A stretch of DNA of 9,983 bases from Devosia sp. (GTDB taxonomy: Bacteria > Pseudomonadota > Alphaproteobacteria > Rhizobiales > Devosiaceae). A program made the translations under genes and the position numbers. Of this stretch, positions 4,625 through 9,983 are shown one piece after another. The notes under the pieces were generated by a model, which had not been told where the DNA came from, did not search any database, and worked only from the letters and a program-made list of their open reading frames with translations. Positions within the stretch are counted from its first letter, which is position 1, and each line of letters opens with the position of its first letter. The stretch lies in contig JAEUMC010000579.1 in NCBI GenBank assembly GCA_016793415.1, positions 1 to 9,983 of the forward strand, read 5' to 3'.

Positions 4625-6472
4625 ATGCGCAGCTTCTTGTTGCTTCTGAACCGGTTCCGCGCCGACGAGCGTGGCGTCTTCGCCGTCATCTTCGGTCTCC
4701 TGGCCATCGTGTTGGTCGCCATGGCTGGCGCCGCGGTGGACTACACGTCCATGGAAACCGCCCGCAACAAGATGCAGATCGCGCTTGATTCAGCGGCCCT
4801 CGGCCTTGCTCCCAAGATCTACAGCCAGACTGAAGAAGAGCTGCGAGCCTCTGCCGAGGAACTCGTGCTCGAGCGGCTCAACGACGATAGCCTGACAGTC
4901 ACCGTCGACTGGGCCGACGCCACCACCTCGACTGGCACCCTCAAGCTGAAGGGGACGATCACCGTCCCCATGGCATTTGTTACACTGGTTGGCATACAGG
5001 ATATGACGACCAGCATATCATCCGAGGCGACCCGCGGTTCGATCAACCTCGAGGTGGCGGTAGCGCTCGATACCACCGGCTCGATGGGCACCGATGGCAT
5101 TGCGACGCTGCAAACGGCACTCGCTACGCTTATCCCACTGGTGGTCAAGGACGAGCAGTCGCCGACTTACTCCAAGATGGCGTTGGTTCCATACTCAACC
5201 GCGGTGAACGTTGGCACCGCCTATGCCGACGAAGTCCGCGGTGGGGTTACCGGTTCGACGACGGTTTCGTCCATCGCGTGGTGGGACGTCGAACGCGACA
5301 TCAGCGGGGCGACTGCTGCGCGCCCGGTGGTCATCACCCAGAACGCCCACGGCTTCAACAATGACGACATGATCTACATCACTGGCGTCAAGGGCATGAC
5401 CGACCTGAACAACAAGGCCTACATCGTCAAGAACAAGACGGCGAACACCTTCGAACTCTATACCACAGGCGGGTCGCGCGTTGATGGTCGAAGCTACTCG
5501 GCCTATCAGACGAGCACCACAGACAAGATGAAGCGGTGCATCATTGCGGCAAGCTGCAACCTCGTCGTCACGGCTACCGGGCACGGTTTGGCCACCAACG
5601 ACTATGTCAGGCTGACCGATGTGTCGTCGAACATGTCGTCGCTCAACAACAGCAACTATCAGATTACCAAGCTGACCAACGACACGTATACCATTCCGGT
5701 CGCCGGATACGGGACGACTTACGTACAGCCAGTCACCACCGGCAAGTCATGGTGCACGAAGTATGGGTGCTACTACTGGCGGCTGAGTTCGAGCCGTACC
5801 TACCTGTCCACTGCTGCCTGCGCGACCGAGCGCTCAACCAACAGTTTTGCCGACACGGCGCCGAGCACCACGCCACTCGCTATCCACTACACCTCCGATG
5901 GTACTTGCGGCAGCGCAGCAAAGATTCAGCCGCTGACTGCCACCAAGTCGAAGCTGGAGGCGTATACGGTCGCCAATGCCTTGAAGCCGAGCGGTGCCAC
6001 AGCCGGACAGATCGGCACGGCATGGGCATGGTACCTGGTCTCACCAAACTTTGCAGAGCTGTTCGACGATTCGGCCGCAACTGTCGGTGGGGATTTCGAG
6101 TCGAAGCCCGCCGCATATGATGCGCCCAACACCCTGAAGATCGTCATCATCATGACCGACGGCGAGTACAACACCGAGTACTGCAAGGGTGTGAGCCCCA
6201 GCTATTCAGGTTGCAGCGCACCCGACGGCACCACAGGCATCATGACCGGCCCGTTCGGCCAGGCTGAAGACCTCTGCTACAACATGAAGCAGCAGAAAAT
6301 TGTCGTTTACACTGTCGGCTTTAACCTGGGCACCACCGGGAATGCCGTCGATCTGCTCAACAAGTGCGCGTCCGATTCGAGCAAAGCCAAGCTCGCCAAC
6401 GACAGCGCCGGGCTCATCGCGGCTTTCCGTGAAATCGGCGAGAACATCTCCGACCTCAGACTGTCGCAGTAA
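4625..6472 (+). CDS. TadG-like pilus/surface protein: vWA domain with two inserted FCCH-like repeats (615 aa)
   Basis: Envelope protein of the TadE/TadG type, found with Flp pilus machinery in Alphaproteobacteria. No other tad gene lies in the window. RFRADERGVFAVIFGLLAIV (10-29) leads into the single membrane helix (about 17-38), the TadE-like anchor. A vWA domain begins near 143 with the MIDAS motif DTTGSM (149-154), continues through MALVPYSTAVNVG, then resumes at KIQPLT (433-438), the LSP segment, and IVIIMTDGEYNTEYC (506-520; Asp512). It ends with VVYTVGFNLG and a C-terminal helix. Between the halves lie about 225 residues with two homologous repeats (about 232-294 and 310-372) and a cysteine-rich stretch (SWCTKYGCYYW). 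The insert uses more AAC and ACC codons and looks less GC-rich. The start codon directly follows a hairpin. Confidence 0.88.
   Translation: MRSFLLLLNRFRADERGVFAVIFGLLAIVLVAMAGAAVDYTSMETARNKMQIALDSAALGLAPKIYSQTEEELRASAEELVLERLNDDSLTVTVDWADATTSTGTLKLKGTITVPMAFVTLVGIQDMTTSISSEATRGSINLEVAVALDTTGSMGTDGIATLQTALATLIPLVVKDEQSPTYSKMALVPYSTAVNVGTAYADEVRGGVTGSTTVSSIAWWDVERDISGATAARPVVITQNAHGFNNDDMIYITGVKGMTDLNNKAYIVKNKTANTFELYTTGGSRVDGRSYSAYQTSTTDKMKRCIIAASCNLVVTATGHGLATNDYVRLTDVSSNMSSLNNSNYQITKLTNDTYTIPVAGYGTTYVQPVTTGKSWCTKYGCYYWRLSSSRTYLSTAACATERSTNSFADTAPSTTPLAIHYTSDGTCGSAAKIQPLTATKSKLEAYTVANALKPSGATAGQIGTAWAWYLVSPNFAELFDDSAATVGGDFESKPAAYDAPNTLKIVIIMTDGEYNTEYCKGVSPSYSGCSAPDGTTGIMTGPFGQAEDLCYNMKQQKIVVYTVGFNLGTTGNAVDLLNKCASDSSKAKLANDSAGLIAAFREIGENISDLRLSQ
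5318..5740 (+). repeat. Two tandem FCCH-like protein repeats within the TadG-like gene
   Basis: Repeat 1 (residues about 232-294) contains HGFNNDDMIYITGVKGMTDL, then LNNKAYIVKNKTANTFEL. Repeat 2 (about 310-372) contains HGLATNDYVRLTDVSSNMSS, then LNNSNYQITKLTNDTYTI. The shared pattern is V-V-x-T-x3-HG-x4-D, then T-x-V-x2-M-x2-LNN-x2-Y. Such repeats resemble the modules annotated as ubiquitin-activating-enzyme E1 FCCH-like domains in phage tail and bacterial surface proteins. The family name is from memory; the repeat itself is seen directly. Confidence 0.7.
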
Positions 6473-6473
6473 C

Positions 6474-6698
6474 TCAGCCCTGCAGCACGAACCGCCTGCC
6501 GCCTGGGAAGGCGGCTAGCGCGGCGCGCTGCTCGGCTTCGGTGAGCCCCTCGAAGCTGATGGTCATCGGCAGCTCCGGCGCATCGATCGGGGCGATCGCA
6601 TGGGTCGGGCGCAGGCGCGCATCGTGCGCAGCCGCCAGCCATGACTTCGCCCTGCGGCTCGCAGCGGGGGATGTCAGTCTGGAGACACGGCGATCCAT
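6474..6698 (-). CDS. Hypothetical protein, 74 aa
   Basis: I do not recognise it. It begins MDRRVSRLTSPAASRRAKSW, is basic in its first half, and ends with TISFEGLTEAEQRAALAAFP plus GGRRFVLQG. The C-terminal third looks like a short helix (LTEAEQRAALAAF) with a following strand. The start at 6698 is supported by GGAG 8 nt upstream on the minus strand. A longer version from 6773 has no such site. It is last in the minus-strand series after the DUF2147 gene (82-nt gap), and its stop is one base from the stop of the convergent TadG-like gene. It could be real or a chance ORF, and comparison with relatives would decide. Confidence 0.45.
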   Translation of the reverse strand: MDRRVSRLTSPAASRRAKSWLAAAHDARLRPTHAIAPIDAPELPMTISFEGLTEAEQRAALAAFPGGRRFVLQG

Positions 6699-6780
6699 TT
6701 CGAAGACTCCATGCGCGCGGGACAAGTCGGTAACGCTGCGACAGCAAGACAGGTTGCTGCGCATCCCTCTCATTCTGCAG

Positions 6781-7170
6781 TCAAATCCGCGTCAGTTCGA
6801 ACTTCTGGCAAAGCGCGCCCTTGCAGCCGTTGATGGTCATGGTGTTGCCGTCGACCAGCGTCAGCGTGCCCTTGACCACTTCGCCCATGTACTCGGCACT
6901 GCCGCGCCACTTGTTCTCGAGTGCGCGCTTGGCGCCCTTGAGCACGTAGGAGTTGAGGTAGCTCAGGTTCTCGGCGGTGCGTGCGTCGTCGCGCAGCCAC
7001 ACCAGCCTGGCGCAAACCTCGGTGCCGTCGCCGCACAGCGTCACCTCGAACCGCGATTCGCCGGTGACCGTCTGCCAGGTGCCGGCGGGAGATTGTGCGG
7101 CAAAGGCCGGGGCAATCGCCAGCGCGCTGGCGACGATGGCGGCGGCGATCAACGTGAGCGATTTCGACAT
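6781..7170 (-). CDS. Secreted DUF2147-family protein (129 aa)
   Basis: Small periplasmic or secreted protein of unknown biochemical role. Residues 1-24 form a signal peptide (MSKSLTLIAAAIVASALAIA...AFA). The mature part starts with SPAGTWQTVTGESRFEVTLC (27-46), followed by CARLVWL (53-59), the DUF2147 hallmark of GxW, an in-strand cysteine and a C-G/A-x-(I/L)-VWL segment. It continues with NKWRGS, and VDGNTMTINGCKGALCQKFE near the end. Four cysteines (46, 53, 116, 121) could form two disulfides. I chose the ATG at 7170 for the preceding GAGGGG at 7-8 nt. An upstream ATG at 7191 lacks a Shine-Dalgarno and would spoil the signal peptide. It lies 84 nt downstream of the ATPase gene, with a hairpin in the gap. 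Confidence 0.88.
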   Translation of the reverse strand: MSKSLTLIAAAIVASALAIAPAFAAQSPAGTWQTVTGESRFEVTLCGDGTEVCARLVWLRDDARTAENLSYLNSYVLKGAKRALENKWRGSAEYMGEVVKGTLTLVDGNTMTINGCKGALCQKFELTRI

Positions 7171-7183
7171 GCACGAGCCCCTC

Positions 7184-7209
7184 GGCAACATGGTGAATGG
7201 AGTGTTGCC
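7184..7209 (-). other. Hairpin in the leader of the DUF2147 gene
   Basis: On the minus strand GGCAACA (7203-7209) pairs perfectly with TGTTGCC (7184-7190) around a 12-nt loop. It ends immediately before the GAGGGG Shine-Dalgarno. It could protect the 5' end or weakly terminate the upstream transcript, but there is no T-run. Confidence 0.4.
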
Positions 7210-7254
7210 CCGTGCTGTGCCGCCTGGCGCTTGAACCCGCCGCGAACGCCCTGT

Positions 7255-7818
7255 TCAGTTGCTGTTCATCGCCGCGGCGGCCTCGGGACCCAGCAGCTTC
7301 CGCACCAGGCCGACCCGTTCGTCGACCGGCAGGGCAGGGATCCGCACCAATTGGAAGCCGAACCGGTCATAGGCCTCGATGTGGAATCGCTCGAACCGCA
7401 TCGCCTCCTCGAGGCTGATCCGCCGCGCCTGCGTGTTGGTGATGAAGCCCAGCAGCTCGACGAACAGCACCTGCCGTTCGTACTGCCCTGTTGCCACCAT
7501 CGCCGCGATCGATTCGATCAGTCCTTCCGGCGCCGGGTGCCCCAGATACTCGGCCAGCGCCAGCGTACAGACCAGCGACCGGTCCACCACCCGAACCTCG
7601 CCGACCGCCGGTCGTGCCGCCCGCCGCAGCTGCAGCGCCGCGATGTCGCCGATGAATTGCGGTCGCCGCCAGGATTCGTCGATGCCGCGCCCCTGGTCGA
7701 GCGCGATCACGTCGGTCGCCGCCTCCTCGACCACGTCGATGCCCTGCGCCTCAAGCGCCCGGAGGATAACGGTCTTGCCGGCACCTGGGGCGCCGGTCAG
7801 GATGAATTCGCGGGCCAT
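7255..7818 (-). CDS. AAA_28-type P-loop ATPase (187 aa)
   Basis: Cytoplasmic P-loop NTPase of the AAA_28 type, a kinase-like group whose substrates are mostly unknown. The Walker A motif is GAPGAGKT (9-16) in MAREFILTGAPGAGKTVILR. Next comes GIDVVEEAATDVIALDQGRG, where the VxEAA segment is typical of the family. The VVDRSLVCTLALAEYLG stretch, which the family keeps as DR-x4-D/L-x-Y after the second strand, follows in mid-protein. A helical C-terminus with EEAMRFERFHIEAYDRFGF completes it. Length is normal. The start at 7818 has GGAG 7 nt before it on the minus strand. It is about 100 nt downstream of tRNA-His in the same direction and may be first of a unit with the DUF2147 gene. Confidence 0.85.
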   Translation of the reverse strand: MAREFILTGAPGAGKTVILRALEAQGIDVVEEAATDVIALDQGRGIDESWRRPQFIGDIAALQLRRAARPAVGEVRVVDRSLVCTLALAEYLGHPAPEGLIESIAAMVATGQYERQVLFVELLGFITNTQARRISLEEAMRFERFHIEAYDRFGFQLVRIPALPVDERVGLVRKLLGPEAAAAMNSN

Positions 7819-7846
7819 TGCCTCGCTCCATGTCAGAGGGACGCCG

Positions 7847-7860
7847 GGCCCGGATGGGCC
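7847..7860 (-). other. Short hairpin between tRNA-His and the ATPase gene
   Basis: GGCCC (7847-7851) and GGGCC (7856-7860) flank a 4-nt loop in the 96-nt spacer. It may help separate the tRNA from the mRNA, but it is short and has no T-run, so it is a weak candidate terminator or processing site. Confidence 0.3.
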
Positions 7861-7914
7861 AGCGCTATTCGGTGTCTGCGGGGGGATGTGCTTGGTGCCG
7901 GGCCAGTGCGGGAG

Positions 7915-7991
7915 TGGTACCGCCTCCCCGGATCGAACGGGGGACCTCTAGATCCACAATCTAGCGCTCTAACCAACTGAGCTAAGGCGGC
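7915..7991 (-). tRNA. tRNA-His (anticodon GTG)
   Basis: A complete 77-nt cloverleaf with encoded CCA. The acceptor stem is GCCGCCT with AGGCGGT, the D arm GCTC/GAGC, and the anticodon stem CTAGA/TCTAG around TTGTGGA, giving GTG at 7955-7957 on the minus strand. The T arm is CCCCG/CGGGG with TTCGATC. The top pair is G1-U72 and the discriminator is A73, unlike the usual bacterial tRNA-His, which has C73 opposite an added G-1. This deviant form is known for Alphaproteobacteria and fits the divergent HisRS encoded at 1-584. A promoter is visible just upstream. Confidence 0.97.
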
Positions 7992-8007
7992 CCGGCAAGC
8001 GCGGCGG

Positions 8008-8036
8008 ACCATAGTTTCAGTTATCGCTGCTGGCAA
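8008..8036 (-). promoter_or_regulatory. Sigma-70 promoter of tRNA-His
   Basis: Read on the minus strand: TTGCCA (8031-8036), a 17-nt spacer and TATGGT (8008-8013). The predicted start lies about 9 nt before G1 of the tRNA, a short leader typical of stable RNA genes. Confidence 0.65.
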
Positions 8037-8067
8037 GCGCCGATTTGACCCTGTTTTTCATCGGCTG

Positions 8068-8155
8068 TTGACAGCTGTCGGCTTAACCATCGGCAGCGAA
8101 TGCCGGCCGCTCACGTCCGCGCGATATGGACCGGGCAGGAGGCCCGGGATATTTA
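8068..8155 (+). promoter_or_regulatory. Control region between tRNA-His and the sensor kinase
   Basis: Contains a 10-bp palindrome, GACAGCTGTC (8070-8079), overlapping TTGACA (8068-8073), and TTAACCAT (8083-8090), which equals the CtrA half-site known from Caulobacter. It also has a perfect hairpin, CCGGGC (8131-8136) with GCCCGG (8142-8147) around AGGAG. A weak -35/-10 pair, TGGACC (8127-8132) and TATTTA (8150-8155) with a 17-nt spacer, is the best candidate promoter for the kinase. Each element is suggestive only. Confidence 0.3.
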
Positions 8156-8217
8156 GAGAAGATTAAATTCCGAGTTCGCTTTGTGTCGAATTGGCACGAG
8201 GCAGGAAAAGAGTACGC

Positions 8218-9983
8218 GTGCACGCTGAGTGGATCAAATCGCCGACGGCCCGGCTGGTGCTGGTGCATTGGGCCGACGCGCGCCCCGCCTGGCTGTGGTC
8301 GCAGGATGGCGAAACCCTGCTCTGGCGCAACGACGCGGCGCGCTATTTCCACGGCAAGGTCAAGAAGCACGGGTTGAAGCTCGCCCCCGAAGCGGTGCCG
8401 ATCAAAGGGCAGATCGCCCGGCTGATCCGGCTCGGCTCGATGGGCCGCTCGAGCCTCAGCCGCATCCAGTTCCTGGCCGGCGAACGGCCGATTTCCACCA
8501 CCTGCACCTGCACGCCGCTCGAGCTCGAGGGCGGAGAGATCGGGCTGCTGATCGTCGGGGTCGACCCGATCGAGCCCGAACTGCTCGAAGCGCACGACCC
8601 GATGCAGGTCGATGCGGTGACCGCCGGACTGCTGCCCGAGGGCGCCGAGTTTCTGCTGATCAGCGAAGATGGCCAGATTGCCGGCGGTTCGCGCCATGCG
8701 CTCGAGCATTTCGCGCCCATCATCGAAAGCGAAGGCCTGCCCGAGAGCGCCGAGGTTACGCTGGCCGGCGATACCATGTGGCTGACCCGTTTCCAGGCCA
8801 GCCCGCACGACGCCATGCTGCTGCTGTTCGAGCGGCCCGCCGCGGCCCCGCGTAAGATCGCCGAGGTGCGAGCGGAGGAGGGCGTCGTCGCCCGGGAGGA
8901 TCAGCCGGCGGCGCACCCCCCTGTTGCCCCCGAGTCCGAGCCGCTGCTGCCGCTGGGGCTGCCGGCGGTCGAATACGCCGATGATGAGCCGGTCGTCGCC
9001 GAGGAGGATAACTGGGTCGAACCGATCCCCGCCGCACCGGAAGTGCCGGGTACGCTCGCCTCGCTGTTCGATCGCCTCGCCGACGACGGCGGGCTCTACA
9101 CCGCCCTCAATGCCGGCGACGAGCATTTCGCCGGCCCGCCACCGGCGACGGTGGACGAGCCGCTGGTACCCGATCCGGTCGAGGCGGATGACAGCCTGCC
9201 GCTCCCCGAGCTGCCGCCCGAGGCGGCGCCGATCGCGGTCCCGGCACCGCCCGAGCTCGATGTCATCGGCGCGCTCATCGATTTTGCCGACGAGGACGAG
9301 ACCCCGGCTGACGCTGGGGCGGCCGTGCACGACGCGAATGTCGAGCCGGCGCCGATCGCGGAAGCTGAGGCGGCCGCCGACCAGCAGGCGATTGTCAACG
9401 AGGTGGAGGCAGCGCCCGAACCCGAGCCAGAACCAGTCGCCCCGACCGCCTGGCGCGTCACCGGCCGCGGCTTTGTCGCGCTCGCTCCCGATTTGCCGGC
9501 CGACGACGAGCCGGCCGAGAGTGCCGCTCCCATCCCGGACGCCGAGACCGTCGAGCGTGTCTCGCGATACAATTTCGACGAGCTGAGCCGCATCCTCACC
9601 GATCGCGTCAGTGCGCATCCCGTCACGCCGCCCGCCGAGCAGCCTGCGCCGCCTGCTCCGAGCCACGAGGGCGCGCTGATCAACCTCACCGGCGAGACCT
9701 TCATTCTCAACCGGCTGCCGCTCGGCATCCTGGTGTTCCGCGATCAGCAGGTGCTGTTCGCCAATCGGGCGCTGACCGACCTCACCGGCTATGAGTCGAT
9801 CGAGAGCTTGCGCGCCGCCGGCCTGACCGCGATCTTTCCCTCCGAGGACAGCGCGGTCGCAGGGCCAGTGACGCAACTGGTGCGCCGCGATGGCAGCCTT
9901 GCGTCGGTCAACGCCCGGTTGCAGTCGATCACCTGGCATGGCCGCCCGGCCCTGATGCTGTCGGCCGGCATTGCCGAAAACCG
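8218..9983 (+). CDS. PAS-domain sensor histidine kinase, N-terminal 588 residues (runs off right edge)
   Basis: The frame stays open to the window edge. Residues 1-205 form a folded sensor region beginning WIKSPTARLVLVHWADARPA, with WLWSQDGETLLWRNDAARYF resembling a degenerate PAS domain. Residues about 206-485 are a long linker rich in Pro, Glu, Asp and Ala, with islands LASLFDRLADDGGLYTAL (about 280-297), WRVTGRGFVAL (from 412) and ERVSRYNFDELSRILTDRV (446-464). A PAS domain follows from about 487: FILNRLPLGILVFRDQQVLF, then ANRALTDLTGYESIESL. This layout recalls the PdhS/CbrA family of Hyphomicrobiales cell-cycle kinases, but the kinase core is outside the window, so kinase identity is inferred. 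GTG at 8218 is favoured because AGGAAAAGAG (8203-8212) precedes it. TTG at 8191 is an alternative, and an in-frame stop lies at 8164. Confidence 0.8.
   Translation, partial: MHAEWIKSPTARLVLVHWADARPAWLWSQDGETLLWRNDAARYFHGKVKKHGLKLAPEAVPIKGQIARLIRLGSMGRSSLSRIQFLAGERPISTTCTCTPLELEGGEIGLLIVGVDPIEPELLEAHDPMQVDAVTAGLLPEGAEFLLISEDGQIAGGSRHALEHFAPIIESEGLPESAEVTLAGDTMWLTRFQASPHDAMLLLFERPAAAPRKIAEVRAEEGVVAREDQPAAHPPVAPESEPLLPLGLPAVEYADDEPVVAEEDNWVEPIPAAPEVPGTLASLFDRLADDGGLYTALNAGDEHFAGPPPATVDEPLVPDPVEADDSLPLPELPPEAAPIAVPAPPELDVIGALIDFADEDETPADAGAAVHDANVEPAPIAEAEAAADQQAIVNEVEAAPEPEPEPVAPTAWRVTGRGFVALAPDLPADDEPAESAAPIPDAETVERVSRYNFDELSRILTDRVSAHPVTPPAEQPAPPAPSHEGALINLTGETFILNRLPLGILVFRDQQVLFANRALTDLTGYESIESLRAAGLTAIFPSEDSAVAGPVTQLVRRDGSLASVNARLQSITWHGRPALMLSAGIAEN

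Noticed and set aside
6541..7980. A 479-residue open frame on the plus strand across the minus-strand genes and tRNA
   Set aside because: It runs through tRNA-His, the ATPase and the DUF2147 gene in antisense, and its composition is that of a shadow frame.
7915..7991. tRNA-His as an integration site for a mobile element
   Set aside because: No duplicated tRNA 3' end, integrase or direct repeat was found in the window.
8083..9939. A 618-residue open frame on the minus strand opposite the sensor kinase
   Set aside because: It is the antisense of a clear coding frame with PAS motifs. Its product is arginine, glycine and aspartate-rich without any domain, as expected from GC-rich third-position bias.
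1..9983. CRISPR array or phage module
   Set aside because: No regularly spaced direct repeats or structural phage genes were found. The FCCH-like repeats are inside a chromosomal pilus-type gene.

Overview
The window looks like chromosomal DNA of a GC-rich alphaproteobacterium, most likely of the order Hyphomicrobiales (a Devosia-like genome is my guess, not proven). The reasons are the divergent alphaproteobacterial form of histidyl-tRNA synthetase, a tRNA-His with A73 and a G1-U72 pair, DUF1127-type small proteins, a TadG-like von Willebrand pilus protein, and a PAS sensor kinase resembling the PdhS/CbrA cell-cycle kinases. No insertion sequence, integrase, phage module or CRISPR array is visible.

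Layout. Positions 1-584 (minus) hold the N-terminal part of hisS. From about 700 to 2024 there is a plus-strand cluster of five very small genes: a 20-residue ORF with its own promoter and terminator, two DUF1127-like proteins (80 and 74 aa), and two paralogous tiny proteins (48 and 44 aa) sharing a C-terminal LELMAL motif. A strong hairpin closes the cluster against the convergent tag gene (3-methyladenine DNA glycosylase I, minus, 2039-2644). Then come a stand-alone CheY-like receiver (2796-3230) and an AHSA1/SRPBCC protein behind operator-like repeats (3291-3770). They are followed by an L,D-transpeptidase (3950-4573) and a TadG-like vWA protein with two FCCH-like repeats inside its vWA domain (4625-6472). 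On the minus strand, 6474-7991 carries a 74-aa unknown protein, a secreted DUF2147 protein, an AAA_28-type P-loop ATPase and tRNA-His(GUG) with a good promoter. From 8218 to the right edge runs the N-terminal 588 residues of a large PAS sensor kinase.

The most unusual part is the small-gene cluster. In three of its genes a purine-rich Shine-Dalgarno sequence (AGAGGA or AAGGAG) lies 25-28 nt from the ATG, too far for ordinary initiation. In each case a CCGG-initiated hairpin begins right after it, and 8-9 nt separate the hairpin from the ATG. The two neighbours without a hairpin have 7-8 nt. Upstream of each of the three sites lies a sequence that can pair with the Shine-Dalgarno, so alternative folds could switch translation. 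This is inference from sequence complementarity and has not been tested.

Elsewhere the genes are mostly unrelated housekeeping or envelope functions: translation (hisS, tRNA-His), alkylation repair (tag), cell-wall cross-linking (L,D-transpeptidase), surface or pilus assembly (TadG-like) and signalling (receiver, sensor kinase). They sit in short units of one to three genes, with convergent and divergent junctions.
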